From UBA5536 sp964592595 (GTDB lineage Bacteria; Bacteroidota; Bacteroidia; Bacteroidales; F082), in assembly GCA_964592595.1 (NCBI GenBank), contig CAZQFH010000002.1:1-64000 (forward strand): a stretch of DNA of 64,000 nucleotides, in the 5' to 3' direction. The translations under genes and the position numbers were made by a program. Every line of letters begins with the position of its first letter. Position 1 is the stretch's first letter. Positions 6,986 through 16,308 of this stretch are shown here, piece after piece. The notes below the pieces were generated by a model. The model was given only the letters and a program-made list of their open reading frames with translations, had not been told where the DNA came from and ran no database searches.

Positions 6986-8014
6986 CTATTTCAACTTAAT
7001 ACGCATGAGCAAATCGGTGGTAGTGGTATATAAATATTTTTGATCGGCATCAAATGCGCAGTTGGCGGTTGCTTTTCCAGTTTGAATGGTAGCCAGATGC
7101 TCGCCTTCCGGACTAATAATATGAACGCCACCCGGTCCAGTCGCAAAAATATTTCCGCTCTTGTGCACCTTTAACCCGTCGGGTAGTCCTTTGGCATTTG
7201 CAGCAAGTGCCGAAAAATCAAATAATATTTTACCATCCACAAGTTTTCCATCCTCAGCAATGGTGTAGCTGTATAATACCGGTTTTGCAGGATCTGATTG
7301 GTTTACATAGAGTGTTCGTTCGTCAAGCGACAAGGCAACACCATTGGGCCAGCTCAGGCTATCAATCAACAAAGTAACTTCTTGACCGGCAGTGTATTTG
7401 AATACGCCATTAATGCCAATCTCATCAGTTTTATTGTCTGGCTGGCCATAAGGAGGATCTGTAAAATAAATTTCACCGGTTTTACTTATGGCAAGGTCGT
7501 TTGGGCTGTTGAACTGCATTGCTTTATACTGACCAGCCAATGTTGTAAACTTTGTTGACGGCTCAGTCAGCGCTACATCCATCCGGGCTATGCGCCTGTC
7601 GCCATGTTGGCAGATGATTAAGTTACCATTTGCATCCAGCATCAAACCATTTGGTCCTTTGTCAGATGTAATATTTTCTGCTCCTGAATGACCGGCAGAT
7701 TCAAGAAATACAGTAATGCCGTCCTGTTCGTCCCACTTATAAATTTTATTCGCTGGAACATCAGAAAATAATACAGCCTTAATTTCCTCGACCCACAAGG
7801 GGCCTTCACTCCAGTATAAACCTTCAGCAAGTATTTCGAACCTGGCATTTTGATCCACTATTTCAAGCGCCGAGGAATCATGAATAGCAATTTTCAATTG
7901 CTCCACAAATTCTTCATTGGCCGTGTTTTGAGGCGATTCAGTCTTGATACCGCTTTCACACGAAACAAACAACAAAAGGGAAAAGGCAATAAAACAAATG
8001 CAACACCTTAGCAT
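6986..8014 (-). CDS. SMP-30/gluconolactonase-like lipoprotein
   Basis: 342 residues. The N-terminal signal ends in a lipobox (LLLFVSCES), so the protein is probably lipid-anchored in the envelope. The body matches the SMP-30/gluconolactonase/LRE beta-propeller: SEGPLWVEEIKAVLFSDVP (metal-binding Glu), FNSPNDLAISKTGEIYFTDPPYG, SWPNGVALSLDERTLYV and PDGLKVHKSGNIFATGPGG. Proteins of this type hydrolyse sugar lactones or related esters with a divalent metal; the substrate here is unknown. It is a single minus-strand gene with nothing obviously linked. Confidence 0.88.
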   Translation of the reverse strand: MLRCCICFIAFSLLLFVSCESGIKTESPQNTANEEFVEQLKIAIHDSSALEIVDQNARFEILAEGLYWSEGPLWVEEIKAVLFSDVPANKIYKWDEQDGITVFLESAGHSGAENITSDKGPNGLMLDANGNLIICQHGDRRIARMDVALTEPSTKFTTLAGQYKAMQFNSPNDLAISKTGEIYFTDPPYGQPDNKTDEIGINGVFKYTAGQEVTLLIDSLSWPNGVALSLDERTLYVNQSDPAKPVLYSYTIAEDGKLVDGKILFDFSALAANAKGLPDGLKVHKSGNIFATGPGGVHIISPEGEHLATIQTGKATANCAFDADQKYLYTTTTDLLMRIKLK

Positions 8015-8354
8015 AATTTAGTATTTTAATGGTTAAAATTAGGGTATAAAGATAAAAAACTTAATCACAAGTGAATACGTACGATAGCATTTAATCAGTG
8101 TAATTGATACTTGCCTCATTGAGTCCGCTTTTTAAAAGTGCTTCAGCAGCTTAAAATGGAACTGGACATCAGAAATAAAAACTTAAGCTAATCCGCTTAA
8201 GCAGCCTGTCATATGGCAAGTCTGCGGGAAAACATTAAAGGTAACTTTCTCGAAGGAGACTTATCATTAAAAACCTTACTTTTGTTTTTCCATGTGACTA
8301 AACAACACATAGCATTCAAGATATTATTTGGCAACATTCAGTAAAACAAAACAG
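8015..8354. other. Divergent intergenic region, 340 bases
   Basis: No gene is seen. It contains a short hairpin, CTTAAGC (8182-8188) with GCTTAAG (8195-8201), and a possible plus-strand -7 box TACTTTTG at 8277-8284 for the next gene. No matching -33 element was found for that box. Confidence 0.4.
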
Positions 8355-8810
8355 ATGAAAAAAATCATTGGAACGCTTAGTGTAATTATTGTATTAGTTT
8401 TTGCTCAGGCTTGTAAAAAAGACGAATGCGGAGATTGTTTCACACCGCCTGCACCTTTTATGTTCGAAATTGTGGATAAAACGACAGGTGAAAATTTATT
8501 CACCAATGGCACTTTTCAGCCTGCAGCTATTAAAGTTACAAATACTGAAAACAACGAAAATATTGCTTTTTCATTCCTGGATGAAGACAGTATCAATGTT
8601 GTTGTCATCAACACGATTGGCTGGAAAACTGAAAAAGTAAACCTGCGCTTTGAAATATCCAATCAACTTATTTTCAGTATGTATGTGGATGCCGAAAGGC
8701 TTTTTGAGAATTGTTGTTCTTTTACCAGGTATAATGAAATTGTGATTTCTGGCACAGCCTACGAAGCGGATCCCACAACAGAAATATATCGCATTTTGTA
8801 CGAAAATTGA
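8355..8810 (+). CDS. Small lipoprotein of unknown function
   Basis: 151 residues from ATG 8355 (MKKIIGTLSVIIVLVFAQAC); the open frame extends upstream but the signal peptide fixes this start. The lipobox AQAC is followed by KKDECGDC. The rest is a beta-rich acidic domain without a family I recognise; a cysteine pair (ENCCSF) lies near residue 118. It stands alone between a divergent lipoprotein gene and the antiporter gene. Confidence 0.75.
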   Translation: MKKIIGTLSVIIVLVFAQACKKDECGDCFTPPAPFMFEIVDKTTGENLFTNGTFQPAAIKVTNTENNENIAFSFLDEDSINVVVINTIGWKTEKVNLRFEISNQLIFSMYVDAERLFENCCSFTRYNEIVISGTAYEADPTTEIYRILYEN

Positions 8811-8960
8811 GTTTTGCGTTGTATTGTTTTGACCCGAATAAAACTTCATATCAAATTACAAATGCAACAATGAATTCGTAAAAATCAATAGCATAAATAT
8901 TTTTCTGTTGTAATACTCCTCTACCAATACTTCTTCTATTTTTACAGAAATTTTCTGCAA

Positions 8961-9914
8961 ATGCTCCTCTTAATAGGTTTGTTTATTCTTGGATTGATTT
9001 TGTTGGTTAAAGGCGCCGGCTGGCTTGTTAGCGGAGCTTCGGCCATTGCAAAATATTTCAGGGTTTCTGATCTCGCAATCGGACTCACCATCGTTGCTTT
9101 TGGCACTTCGGCTCCTGAACTCGTAGTGAATGGTTTTGCTGCCTTTGAGCAAAGTTTCGATCTGGTTTTTGGCAACGTAATTGGTAGCAACAACTTCAAT
9201 CTGTTTGTGATTTTAGGTATTACCGGACTTGTAGCTCCCATCAAAGTTCAATCGAGTACGGTGTGGAAAGAAATCCCGCTTTCACTTTTTGCAGCAGCGC
9301 TAATCCTGCTGATTGCCAACAGCTGGCTGCCTTTTGTTTCGAGTGGAATTTCGCGCCTTGAAGCAATAATAATGCTGATCATCTTTGCTGGATTTCTCTA
9401 TTACGTTTTTAGTCAGCTGAAAAGTGATCCCGAAATACAAACTACAGATCAGGCACCTCTCAAACTCAATAAAAGTCTGCTATTGGTTATTGTGGGTCTT
9501 GCCGGCCTGATCGGTGGAGGCAGGCTGGTGGTTCAAAGCGCTGTGGAATTGGCTCAACAATGGGGTATTTCAGAAAAAGTAATCGGACTCACCATTGTGG
9601 CTGCCGGCACTTCACTGCCCGAATTGGTGACCTCAGTAGTTGCCGCTATTCGGAAAAACAATGATATCGCCGTTGGAAATATCATCGGATCCAATATTTT
9701 TAACCTGCTGTTTATTCTTCCTTTAAGCGCATTGATTCACCCACTTACCTACAACACAGCCTTCGACACAGATATCCTGATGTTGATAGGGGGGACAGTT
9801 TTTCTTTTCGTTGCGATGTTCACCGGAATTCGTAAAAAGCTGGATCGCTGGGAAGCAGGTCTTCTTTTAGTGGTATTTATACTTTATACAGCCATGATGA
9901 TTTTAAAAGGCTAA
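8961..9914 (+). CDS. CaCA-family calcium/sodium antiporter (YrbG-like)
   Basis: 317 residues, about ten membrane segments, in two inverted halves. Each half carries the alpha-repeat signature: GLTIVAFGTSAPELV with GNVIGSNNFN in the first, and GLTIVAAGTSLPELVT with GNIIGSNIFN in the second. These acidic and polar residues form the cation site of Ca2+:cation antiporters. It is expected to exchange Ca2+ for Na+ or H+ at the inner membrane. Length fits YrbG. It is not tightly linked to its neighbours. Confidence 0.93.
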   Translation: MLLLIGLFILGLILLVKGAGWLVSGASAIAKYFRVSDLAIGLTIVAFGTSAPELVVNGFAAFEQSFDLVFGNVIGSNNFNLFVILGITGLVAPIKVQSSTVWKEIPLSLFAAALILLIANSWLPFVSSGISRLEAIIMLIIFAGFLYYVFSQLKSDPEIQTTDQAPLKLNKSLLLVIVGLAGLIGGGRLVVQSAVELAQQWGISEKVIGLTIVAAGTSLPELVTSVVAAIRKNNDIAVGNIIGSNIFNLLFILPLSALIHPLTYNTAFDTDILMLIGGTVFLFVAMFTGIRKKLDRWEAGLLLVVFILYTAMMILKG

Positions 9915-10048
9915 GTCATCAACGATTAAAATAAACAAGCCCGTACAACTTTTCCATTAAATTTGTCAAAGAATTGTTCCAATAGGGATTCATTTAGGGT
10001 TGACAACGATTTTTTTAAACCTTTGTATTAAGCTCAAAACCTGACATC

Positions 10049-10585
10049 ATGAGAACCTTAAAAAAAATTATCCTCGTATTACTGGCAATACCCATCATCC
10101 TGCTTCTTATCGCCTTGATGGTTCAAAAAGACTATGCCGTTGAAAGAAGCATTGAGATCAATCGGCCAAAACAAGCTGTATTTGATTATGTTAAGTACCT
10201 AAAAAACCAGGACAACTTCAGCAAATGGGCCAATATGGATCCTGATATGGTGAAAACCTACCGCGGAACAGACGGCCAGGCAGGATTTGTGTCGGCTTGG
10301 AAAAGTGACAACAAAGATGTTGGCGCTGGCGAGCAAGAAATCATCCGCATCGAACCGGGCTCAAGGATCGACTATGAATTACGTTTTATTGAACCATTTG
10401 AATCAACAGAAAATGCCTATATCATTACTACTGCTGTCGATAGCACAAAAACAGAAGTAAAATGGGGTTTCAACGGCCGAATGGATTACCCGATGAACCT
10501 GATGCTGCTGTTTATGGATTTTGAGGAAATGATTGGCGGTGACCTGCAAACCGGACTCGAAAACCTCAAAGCCCAGCTTGAATAA
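10049..10585 (+). CDS. SRPBCC/polyketide-cyclase-like membrane-anchored protein
   Basis: 178 residues. One N-terminal membrane helix (residues 4-24) is followed by a START/SRPBCC-type domain: the pattern VERSIEINRPKQAVFDYV, then FSKWANMDPDM and GEQEIIRIEPG. This fits the helix-grip fold of polyketide-cyclase/dehydratase-like proteins that bind hydrophobic ligands. Ligand and role are unknown. It is a stand-alone gene. Confidence 0.82.
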   Translation: MRTLKKIILVLLAIPIILLLIALMVQKDYAVERSIEINRPKQAVFDYVKYLKNQDNFSKWANMDPDMVKTYRGTDGQAGFVSAWKSDNKDVGAGEQEIIRIEPGSRIDYELRFIEPFESTENAYIITTAVDSTKTEVKWGFNGRMDYPMNLMLLFMDFEEMIGGDLQTGLENLKAQLE

Positions 10586-10661
10586 TTACAGAAAAACTTA
10601 AAGCATAGGTGTAAAGTGCTGAAAATTTGTCTTTAAATTATACGACAAATAAATTCAGTTT

Positions 10662-11309
10662 ATGGCTATTAAAAAACTGGTCAAAAGTCTGGCTGTTGTC
10701 CTTTCAGCAGTTTTGTTAATATCCTGTAGCAAAGACGGTATTCAAAAAAAGTCGCTGATTGCAGGTGACACAAGCGAAGTTGCCTTTAACAGCGTTTTTA
10801 ATCCTCCACTTGAACTGAATTTGACTTGGGACGAGCAAAACCTTTATGGCAATGCTGTTGATTCCTTGGATTTAAATCAAGATCAGCTGCCTGATGTGTT
10901 TTTTCGCCTTGCTATTTTAAATCCGGACAGCCTTCACCTGCTCAACGGGGAAATGCCCAATCCTTTCCCTTCCTTACATATTTATGGGCGTGATTCGCTG
11001 TTTGAAACTGCAATAATTTCAGAAACTGTTTATGTTGGATTGGGGCAAACAGCACAATTCCATTGGGTTGATACCATCCAAATAAATCAAATCATTGACG
11101 AATCACGCAACTGGAAAACAGCAAATTATTGGGGAGAAAAACTCTGGAGCGAAAATCCGGTGAGTATGCTTTCAAACGGATCCTGGTTCAAAAAATCCCA
11201 GCCAGGCTTTTTGGCCTTCAGGCTCGCAGGGTCGATGGGCTGGATTAAATTGGACACACAACTGCCCGAAAATCCAAAAATTATGGCTTTTGCCCTTCAA
11301 TCGCCCTAA
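10662..11309 (+). CDS. Lipoprotein of unknown function
   Basis: 215 residues with a signal peptide and lipobox (LLISCSKDG), so probably attached to the envelope. The mature part is beta-rich, with DSLDLNQDQLPDVFFRL resembling the acidic loop of FG-GAP-like repeats, but no complete repeat array is present. I do not recognise the family. It lies 76 bases after the SRPBCC gene on the same strand; common transcription is possible but not shown. Confidence 0.75.
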   Translation: MAIKKLVKSLAVVLSAVLLISCSKDGIQKKSLIAGDTSEVAFNSVFNPPLELNLTWDEQNLYGNAVDSLDLNQDQLPDVFFRLAILNPDSLHLLNGEMPNPFPSLHIYGRDSLFETAIISETVYVGLGQTAQFHWVDTIQINQIIDESRNWKTANYWGEKLWSENPVSMLSNGSWFKKSQPGFLAFRLAGSMGWIKLDTQLPENPKIMAFALQSP

Positions 11310-11422
11310 ACCAGCCAAAGACACTGCTCAAATACCTCCTTTTACAATAAATTTGCGTTTCTAATGTTTTACCTTTGCGAGATAGAAACAGCTTACAAAG
11401 CAATAAAAACCAGTTACCGCAT

Positions 11423-12670
11423 ATGGTATCATACGATCATTTCATACTAAATAATGGCTTACGCTTTTTCGTGCTGCACGATCCCACCACGCCTATGGTG
11501 GCCATGAATATCCTTTACAATGTGGGAGCACGCGACGAAGACCCCAATCGTACAGGCTTTGCACATCTGTTTGAGCACCTCATGTTTGGCGGCTCCATAA
11601 ATATCCCAAAATACGACGAGCCTTTGCAGCGGGCTGGAGGCGAGAACAATGCCTTTACAAACAGTGATATCACCAATTATTACCTCACTTTACCTAAAGT
11701 CAACCTTGAAACAGCTTTCTGGCTCGAATCAGATCGCATGCTAAGCCTGGCATTCAGCGAGAAAAGTCTGGAAGTCCAACGACAGGTTGTTACAGAAGAA
11801 TTTCGGCAGAATTATCTCAATCAGCCCTACGGCGATGTCTGGCTGCTCCTGAAACCACTTGCCTATAAAGTTCATCCTTATCAATGGAATACCATCGGTA
11901 AGGAAATCAGCCATATTGAAACCGCCAGTCTGGAAGATGTGAAAGACTTTTACCAGCGTTTCTACAATCCTAACAATGCCTTAATTGTGATTGCAGGTGA
12001 CGTAAAAACCGAAGAAGTTGAACGCTTGGCGAAAAAATGGTTTGAGCCTATCACTTCGGGAGAACCATATGAAAGCATGCTTCCGCAAGAACCTGAACAG
12101 ACAAAATCAAGGAGGCTGGAAGTGAAACGCGATGTTCCGCAAACAGCCATTTACAAAGCCTATCATATGTGCTCCCGAACCGACGAAAAGTTTTATGCCA
12201 GTGATCTGCTTTCTGATTTACTGGGTTCGGGGCAGTCGTCCAGGCTTTTTAAGACATTGGTTCGTCAAAAACAGTATTTCTCCGAAATCAACGCATTCAT
12301 TACAGGTGATATTGACCCTGGTTTGCTGATTGTTACAGGCAAAATCAACAAAGGCATGTCGGTTGCTGAAGCAGAAAAAGCCCTTGAAAATGAAATCCAG
12401 AAATTGACACAAAAACCCCCCACGGCTACCGAACTGCGCAAAGTTAAAAACAGGGTGATTTCTGCCAACACTTTTGGGGCGCTTTCGGCCCTCAACAAAG
12501 CCATGAATCTTGCCTATTATGCGCATATTGGCATGCCAGAACTTATCAACACGCTCACACAGCACTATGAGCAAGTGAAACCCCTGCAAATACAGCAAAT
12601 CGCCCAGGAAATACTGAATCCTGCCAACTGTGCTACATTAGTTTACGAAAGCAATAATCAAGTTTTATGA
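11423..12670 (+). CDS. M16 zinc metallopeptidase, catalytic subunit
   Basis: I start it at ATG 11423 (MVSYDHFILNNGLRFFV). A -7 box TACCTTTG at 11370-11377 overlaps the alternative upstream TTG (11375), which argues against the longer form. 415 residues. The inverted zinc motif HLFEHLMFGGS (HxxEH) is present, with the downstream metal-binding glutamate expected in the VTEEFRQNY segment. Family members are clam-shaped peptidases of the pitrilysin/processing-peptidase type. The stop overlaps the start of the second M16 gene by 4 bases (ATGA), the usual arrangement for a catalytic/non-catalytic pair. Confidence 0.93.
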   Translation: MVSYDHFILNNGLRFFVLHDPTTPMVAMNILYNVGARDEDPNRTGFAHLFEHLMFGGSINIPKYDEPLQRAGGENNAFTNSDITNYYLTLPKVNLETAFWLESDRMLSLAFSEKSLEVQRQVVTEEFRQNYLNQPYGDVWLLLKPLAYKVHPYQWNTIGKEISHIETASLEDVKDFYQRFYNPNNALIVIAGDVKTEEVERLAKKWFEPITSGEPYESMLPQEPEQTKSRRLEVKRDVPQTAIYKAYHMCSRTDEKFYASDLLSDLLGSGQSSRLFKTLVRQKQYFSEINAFITGDIDPGLLIVTGKINKGMSVAEAEKALENEIQKLTQKPPTATELRKVKNRVISANTFGALSALNKAMNLAYYAHIGMPELINTLTQHYEQVKPLQIQQIAQEILNPANCATLVYESNNQVL

Positions 12671-13965
12671 GGCAACAAAATTTAGACAGAACAAGAGCAC
12701 CGAAGTTAAGTACTTCAGCAGCCTTAAAAACTGATGAACCTGCTGTGAAAAAGCTGTCGAACGGCATGCCGCTTTACCTTTTTCCCAGCCCGATACACGA
12801 AGCCTTGAGGCTGGATATTGTGATAGACGCCGGGAGCATCTGGCAGCATAAAAAGCTTACGGCCAGCACTACCATAAAAATGCTTCGCGAAGGCACCGCG
12901 CAATTCAGTGGAGGCGAAATCTCCTCCAAAATTGATTATTTTGGCGCTTTTATTGATCTGCAGGCCTCAAAGGATTCTGCATGGATTAGCCTTTACGGCC
13001 TTAGAAAACACTTGCCCAATTTACTGCCGCTGATAAAAAGTATGCTATCAGAAGCCAGTTTTCGCAAAAGAGATTTCAAACTGCTCAACAGCAGACAAAA
13101 ACAGTCGTTTTTGGTTAACAGTCAGAAGCCCAAGCAACAAGCCCGCAATGCCTTTAATCAATTGATTTTTGGACCTGATACGGCTTATGGTCAGGTAGCT
13201 GAGGCAGAGGATTTTGATTTATTACAAAACGAAGATTTGCATAAGTTTTACCAGGAAAAAATTTATCCTGAACAAGCTTATGCTATCCTCAGCGGTCCGG
13301 TGGATGAAGCAGCACTGAAGTTGATAGATGAATTTATCGGCTTCGAATGGCGTGCCAAAGGCTCCAAAAATATGATGAAGCTTGGCTCAGCATTCAACCC
13401 GGCTTACCATCACATTTTGCGACCAGCTGCACTGCAATCGGCAGTAGTGACGGGCAAAACAATTATGCTTCGCAGCCATCAGGATTATATTCCTTTTTTA
13501 CTGCTCAATACTGTTTTGGGTGGCTATTTTGGATCGCGGCTCATGGCCAATATCCGCGAAGACAAAGGCTATACCTATGGCATTAACTCACAGGTTGTTC
13601 CGATGCGACATGCCACAGTTTTTATGATCAATACCGAAACAGGAAGCACGGTTACACAAGCAGCTTTAAGCGAAATTAAATCAGAATTAACCCGCCTGCG
13701 CGAAGAGAAAATACCGGAACAAGAACTTGAATTGGTTAAAAACTACCTCAATGGCAGTTACCTGAGAGCCCTGGACGGCGTTTATAATCAAGCCGAACGC
13801 TTCCGATCGGTTCGCGATCAGGGACTTGGCATGCAGTTTTATTCCGAAAGCCTGAAACGTATTCAGGAAACCAGCAGCGAACAATTACTGCAACTGGCAC
13901 AGCAATACCTCGACCCGGAAACTATGGTGACTGTCGTTGTGGGCGATGAACAGCAAAAGCTCTGA
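12667..13965 (+). CDS. M16 peptidase-like protein, non-catalytic partner
   Basis: 432 residues. It has the M16 N-terminal fold (LSNGMPLYLFPSPIHEALRLDIVIDAGS) but no HxxEH; the corresponding region reads TTIKMLREGT, so no zinc site. The C-terminal Arg/Tyr substrate-binding motif is kept (FGSRLMANIREDKGYTYG). In this family an active subunit with HxxEH pairs with a subunit that supplies the R/Y motif, and the 4-base ATGA overlap with the preceding gene supports a heterodimer. Substrate is unknown; neither subunit shows a clear signal peptide. Confidence 0.9.
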   Translation: MRQQNLDRTRAPKLSTSAALKTDEPAVKKLSNGMPLYLFPSPIHEALRLDIVIDAGSIWQHKKLTASTTIKMLREGTAQFSGGEISSKIDYFGAFIDLQASKDSAWISLYGLRKHLPNLLPLIKSMLSEASFRKRDFKLLNSRQKQSFLVNSQKPKQQARNAFNQLIFGPDTAYGQVAEAEDFDLLQNEDLHKFYQEKIYPEQAYAILSGPVDEAALKLIDEFIGFEWRAKGSKNMMKLGSAFNPAYHHILRPAALQSAVVTGKTIMLRSHQDYIPFLLLNTVLGGYFGSRLMANIREDKGYTYGINSQVVPMRHATVFMINTETGSTVTQAALSEIKSELTRLREEKIPEQELELVKNYLNGSYLRALDGVYNQAERFRSVRDQGLGMQFYSESLKRIQETSSEQLLQLAQQYLDPETMVTVVVGDEQQKL

Positions 13966-13966
13966 A

Positions 13967-15526
13967 ATGGTGATTAAAAGATACATCAGTTTTTCATTCA
14001 TTATTGTGTTTTGGTTAATACAAGGCAATATTTTTGCGCAAAACCCAATAATTTTAAGTGTTGATGTATTAGATAACGGTAACGTTGAAATTCGATGGGA
14101 TTATCCACCTGGGGATGAAGGCTTAACTTATACTATAAAAAAATGGCTTTACTATGATGGAATAGATCAAGGATATCAAATTGAGGTTGAAAGCGTAAAC
14201 GCTTCTGAAATGAGCATTATTGATGAGACTATAGTTGCACAATCAAGAAAACAGATTTACAGGATTTTTGAAGGTTCAAGTTCAGAATCAGAAGAAATGC
14301 AAACCATCTTTCTTCATGAAGATATTGCCTACAACCAATGCGCTTTAACAAATACAATAAAATGGACAGGCTTTTTTGAAACCTATAATCCGGTTTCATA
14401 TATCGTTCATTATAGTACAGATAACGGAAACCCTTTTACTGGTATTCCTTTAACCGCGAATGATTTCAATCAGGTTGATGAAATATCCACTTATGGAGAT
14501 CAAAATCAATCGCCAGCAAAAACACCAGTTTTTGAATACACTCACCAAAACCTTGATCCCGATCAAATATATACCTACAAAGTAGAAGCGGTATATGAAA
14601 TAAACGGCCAGGAGCAAAGAAGTAGTTCAAACCTGCAATCGCGCGACACCCCTGCTTATCAGCGCCCTGATCCTCCAAAAATTAATGCCGTTACTGTTAA
14701 CGAAAGCAATGAAATAGAAATTTCAGGTGAAATCACAACAGATGGTACAGCTGTTATCAATCGTTCATCAATCTGGAGAACCAATAGTCAAAGTTCTGCT
14801 GATATTGCTTTTTATACTGATCTCAACCAAACAAGTCCGGGAGTTGTAAATTACACCGATGAATCGGTTGCGGTTGCTCAAGAAGCCTATTGGTACAGCC
14901 TTGTTTTAGAGGATCAATGTGGGTTTGATATTCCGGATGATCCAACCGAAAATGCGCACAGAAGCATTTTTCTGACAGCAGATGTCATGAATAACGAGCA
15001 GGTTGAACTTAGCTGGAATGCCTACGAAGGCTGGATACCGGATTACTACCGCATTTTCAGAAAAACGACCACCGATGCCTACATCGAAATAGCAGCAGCA
15101 CAGCAAACTGCATACACAGATAATACCATTGCTGATGGAGGTGAATCAGGCAGCATCATTTATTTCGTTCAGGCAGTTTCGGAAGATGCAACCACCGGAG
15201 CGGAGATCACTTCATCTTCCAACAGGGTACAGGTAGGTTTTGATAGTCCGTTTTTTGTGCCCAATGCTTTTCGACCTTCATCAGGCATTATTAAAAATCA
15301 AATTTTTAAACCACTTTCACGCTTTTCACCAGCAGGCAGTTACCTTTTTCAAATCTACGATCGCTGGGGAAAACTGCTATTCGAATCAACAGATTACAAT
15401 GCAGGCTGGGATGGCAAAGTGAATGGCAATGAAGCCCCGCAAGGCGTTTATCTCTGGCGATACAGCTACAACAATTCTGAAGGCAAAACACTGGAAGACA
15501 AAGGCACGGTGATGTTAATCAGGTAG
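13967..15526 (+). CDS. Secreted fibronectin-III-like protein with type B T9SS sorting domain
   Basis: 519 residues from ATG 13967, directly after the M16 stop. A signal peptide (ISFSFIIVFWLIQGNIFAQ) is followed by beta-sandwich repeats of FN3 type (for example VELSWNAYEGWIPDYYRIFR). The C-terminal 95 residues are the gliding-motility/CHU_C sorting domain: FVPNAFRPSSGIIKNQIF, FQIYDRWGKLLFE, GWDGKVNGNEAPQGVYLW. This predicts export through T9SS with type B (PorV-independent or SprF-linked) handling. Function is unknown; it may be an adhesin or surface matrix protein. Confidence 0.9.
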   Translation: MVIKRYISFSFIIVFWLIQGNIFAQNPIILSVDVLDNGNVEIRWDYPPGDEGLTYTIKKWLYYDGIDQGYQIEVESVNASEMSIIDETIVAQSRKQIYRIFEGSSSESEEMQTIFLHEDIAYNQCALTNTIKWTGFFETYNPVSYIVHYSTDNGNPFTGIPLTANDFNQVDEISTYGDQNQSPAKTPVFEYTHQNLDPDQIYTYKVEAVYEINGQEQRSSSNLQSRDTPAYQRPDPPKINAVTVNESNEIEISGEITTDGTAVINRSSIWRTNSQSSADIAFYTDLNQTSPGVVNYTDESVAVAQEAYWYSLVLEDQCGFDIPDDPTENAHRSIFLTADVMNNEQVELSWNAYEGWIPDYYRIFRKTTTDAYIEIAAAQQTAYTDNTIADGGESGSIIYFVQAVSEDATTGAEITSSSNRVQVGFDSPFFVPNAFRPSSGIIKNQIFKPLSRFSPAGSYLFQIYDRWGKLLFESTDYNAGWDGKVNGNEAPQGVYLWRYSYNNSEGKTLEDKGTVMLIR

Positions 15527-15542
15527 TTGCAGCATTTAACGG

Positions 15543-16247
15543 CTATTTTCGATCCAAAAACTCCTGCACAGGGTTGTGTCCTTTCCAACTCCCAACAGCT
15601 TTCAATGGCCTGAAACGCGTAAACATCTGCTCCGAAAAACCGTCCTTTTCACGCGTGCGCCGGATGGCTTCGCCATGAAAGGTTTTATAGGCAAAGGCTT
15701 CCATATCCGAAACATTTTCCCAAACGGTGAAGGTGGCCTGCTCCATCAGCGGAATCTCACCAACACCTTTTGTAAATATAAGCCCTTTAAAGTTTTCGTG
15801 TTCAAGGCTTACACGGGGCGTCATTTTCCAGAATGGGATTACAAATTTCGGTTTCAGGGTAGCTCTCGTGAGCGCTGCAACGGTTTTCAATGGTTTGTCG
15901 TGATCGTTGATTTGCCAATCTCCAAAACCCGACCAGGTGCCTTTGGATCGTATGGGGGCTAAAAATAAAGTGTATTGCTCCTCACTGTGGGCTTCGAAAT
16001 CTTTGAAAAGCTTGCTCTTGAGAAAGTCTTCAGCATATTGCGCTGATTTCCAAACAACTAAAAGTCCGTAAGTGCCAAAATCAGGCCACAGGCTGTAGCC
16101 TGCTCCACTACCTGTTCCGAGTGGTTTAAAAAAGCTTATCCCGGGATGCTTCCTGAGTGGCTCACGCACTTTGTACATCATACTCATTCCCCATGTTCGG
16201 TTGGAAAAACCCTGGTAGCGAAAAAAAGAAATCGTGGTTGTTTGCAT
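15543..16247 (-). CDS. CrtA-like spheroidene monooxygenase family protein
   Basis: 234 residues. It resembles spheroidene monooxygenase CrtA: WGMSMMYKVREPLRKHPG near the start, then FFKPLGTGSGAGYSLWPDFG, YGLLVVWKS, and a C-terminal repeat of the same ferredoxin-like (Dabb) fold containing TFTVWENVSDMEAFAYKTF. CrtA adds keto groups to acyclic carotenoids in phototrophs; the homologues in Bacteroidota are less studied. It is alone on the minus strand, about 42 kb from the carotenoid operon at 58.5 kb. Carotenoid oxygenation is the likely role but the substrate is inferred only. Confidence 0.75.
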   Translation of the reverse strand: MQTTTISFFRYQGFSNRTWGMSMMYKVREPLRKHPGISFFKPLGTGSGAGYSLWPDFGTYGLLVVWKSAQYAEDFLKSKLFKDFEAHSEEQYTLFLAPIRSKGTWSGFGDWQINDHDKPLKTVAALTRATLKPKFVIPFWKMTPRVSLEHENFKGLIFTKGVGEIPLMEQATFTVWENVSDMEAFAYKTFHGEAIRRTREKDGFSEQMFTRFRPLKAVGSWKGHNPVQEFLDRK

Positions 16248-16308
16248 TGTTATGATTTACAGCTTTGAAGACATTTTAATTTTGATTTTGTTCACATAAA
16301 AGTAACTT

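Noticed and set aside
8182..8201. Short inverted repeat as operator
   Set aside because: Seven-base arms in an AT-rich region are expected by chance; no regulator gene is adjacent.
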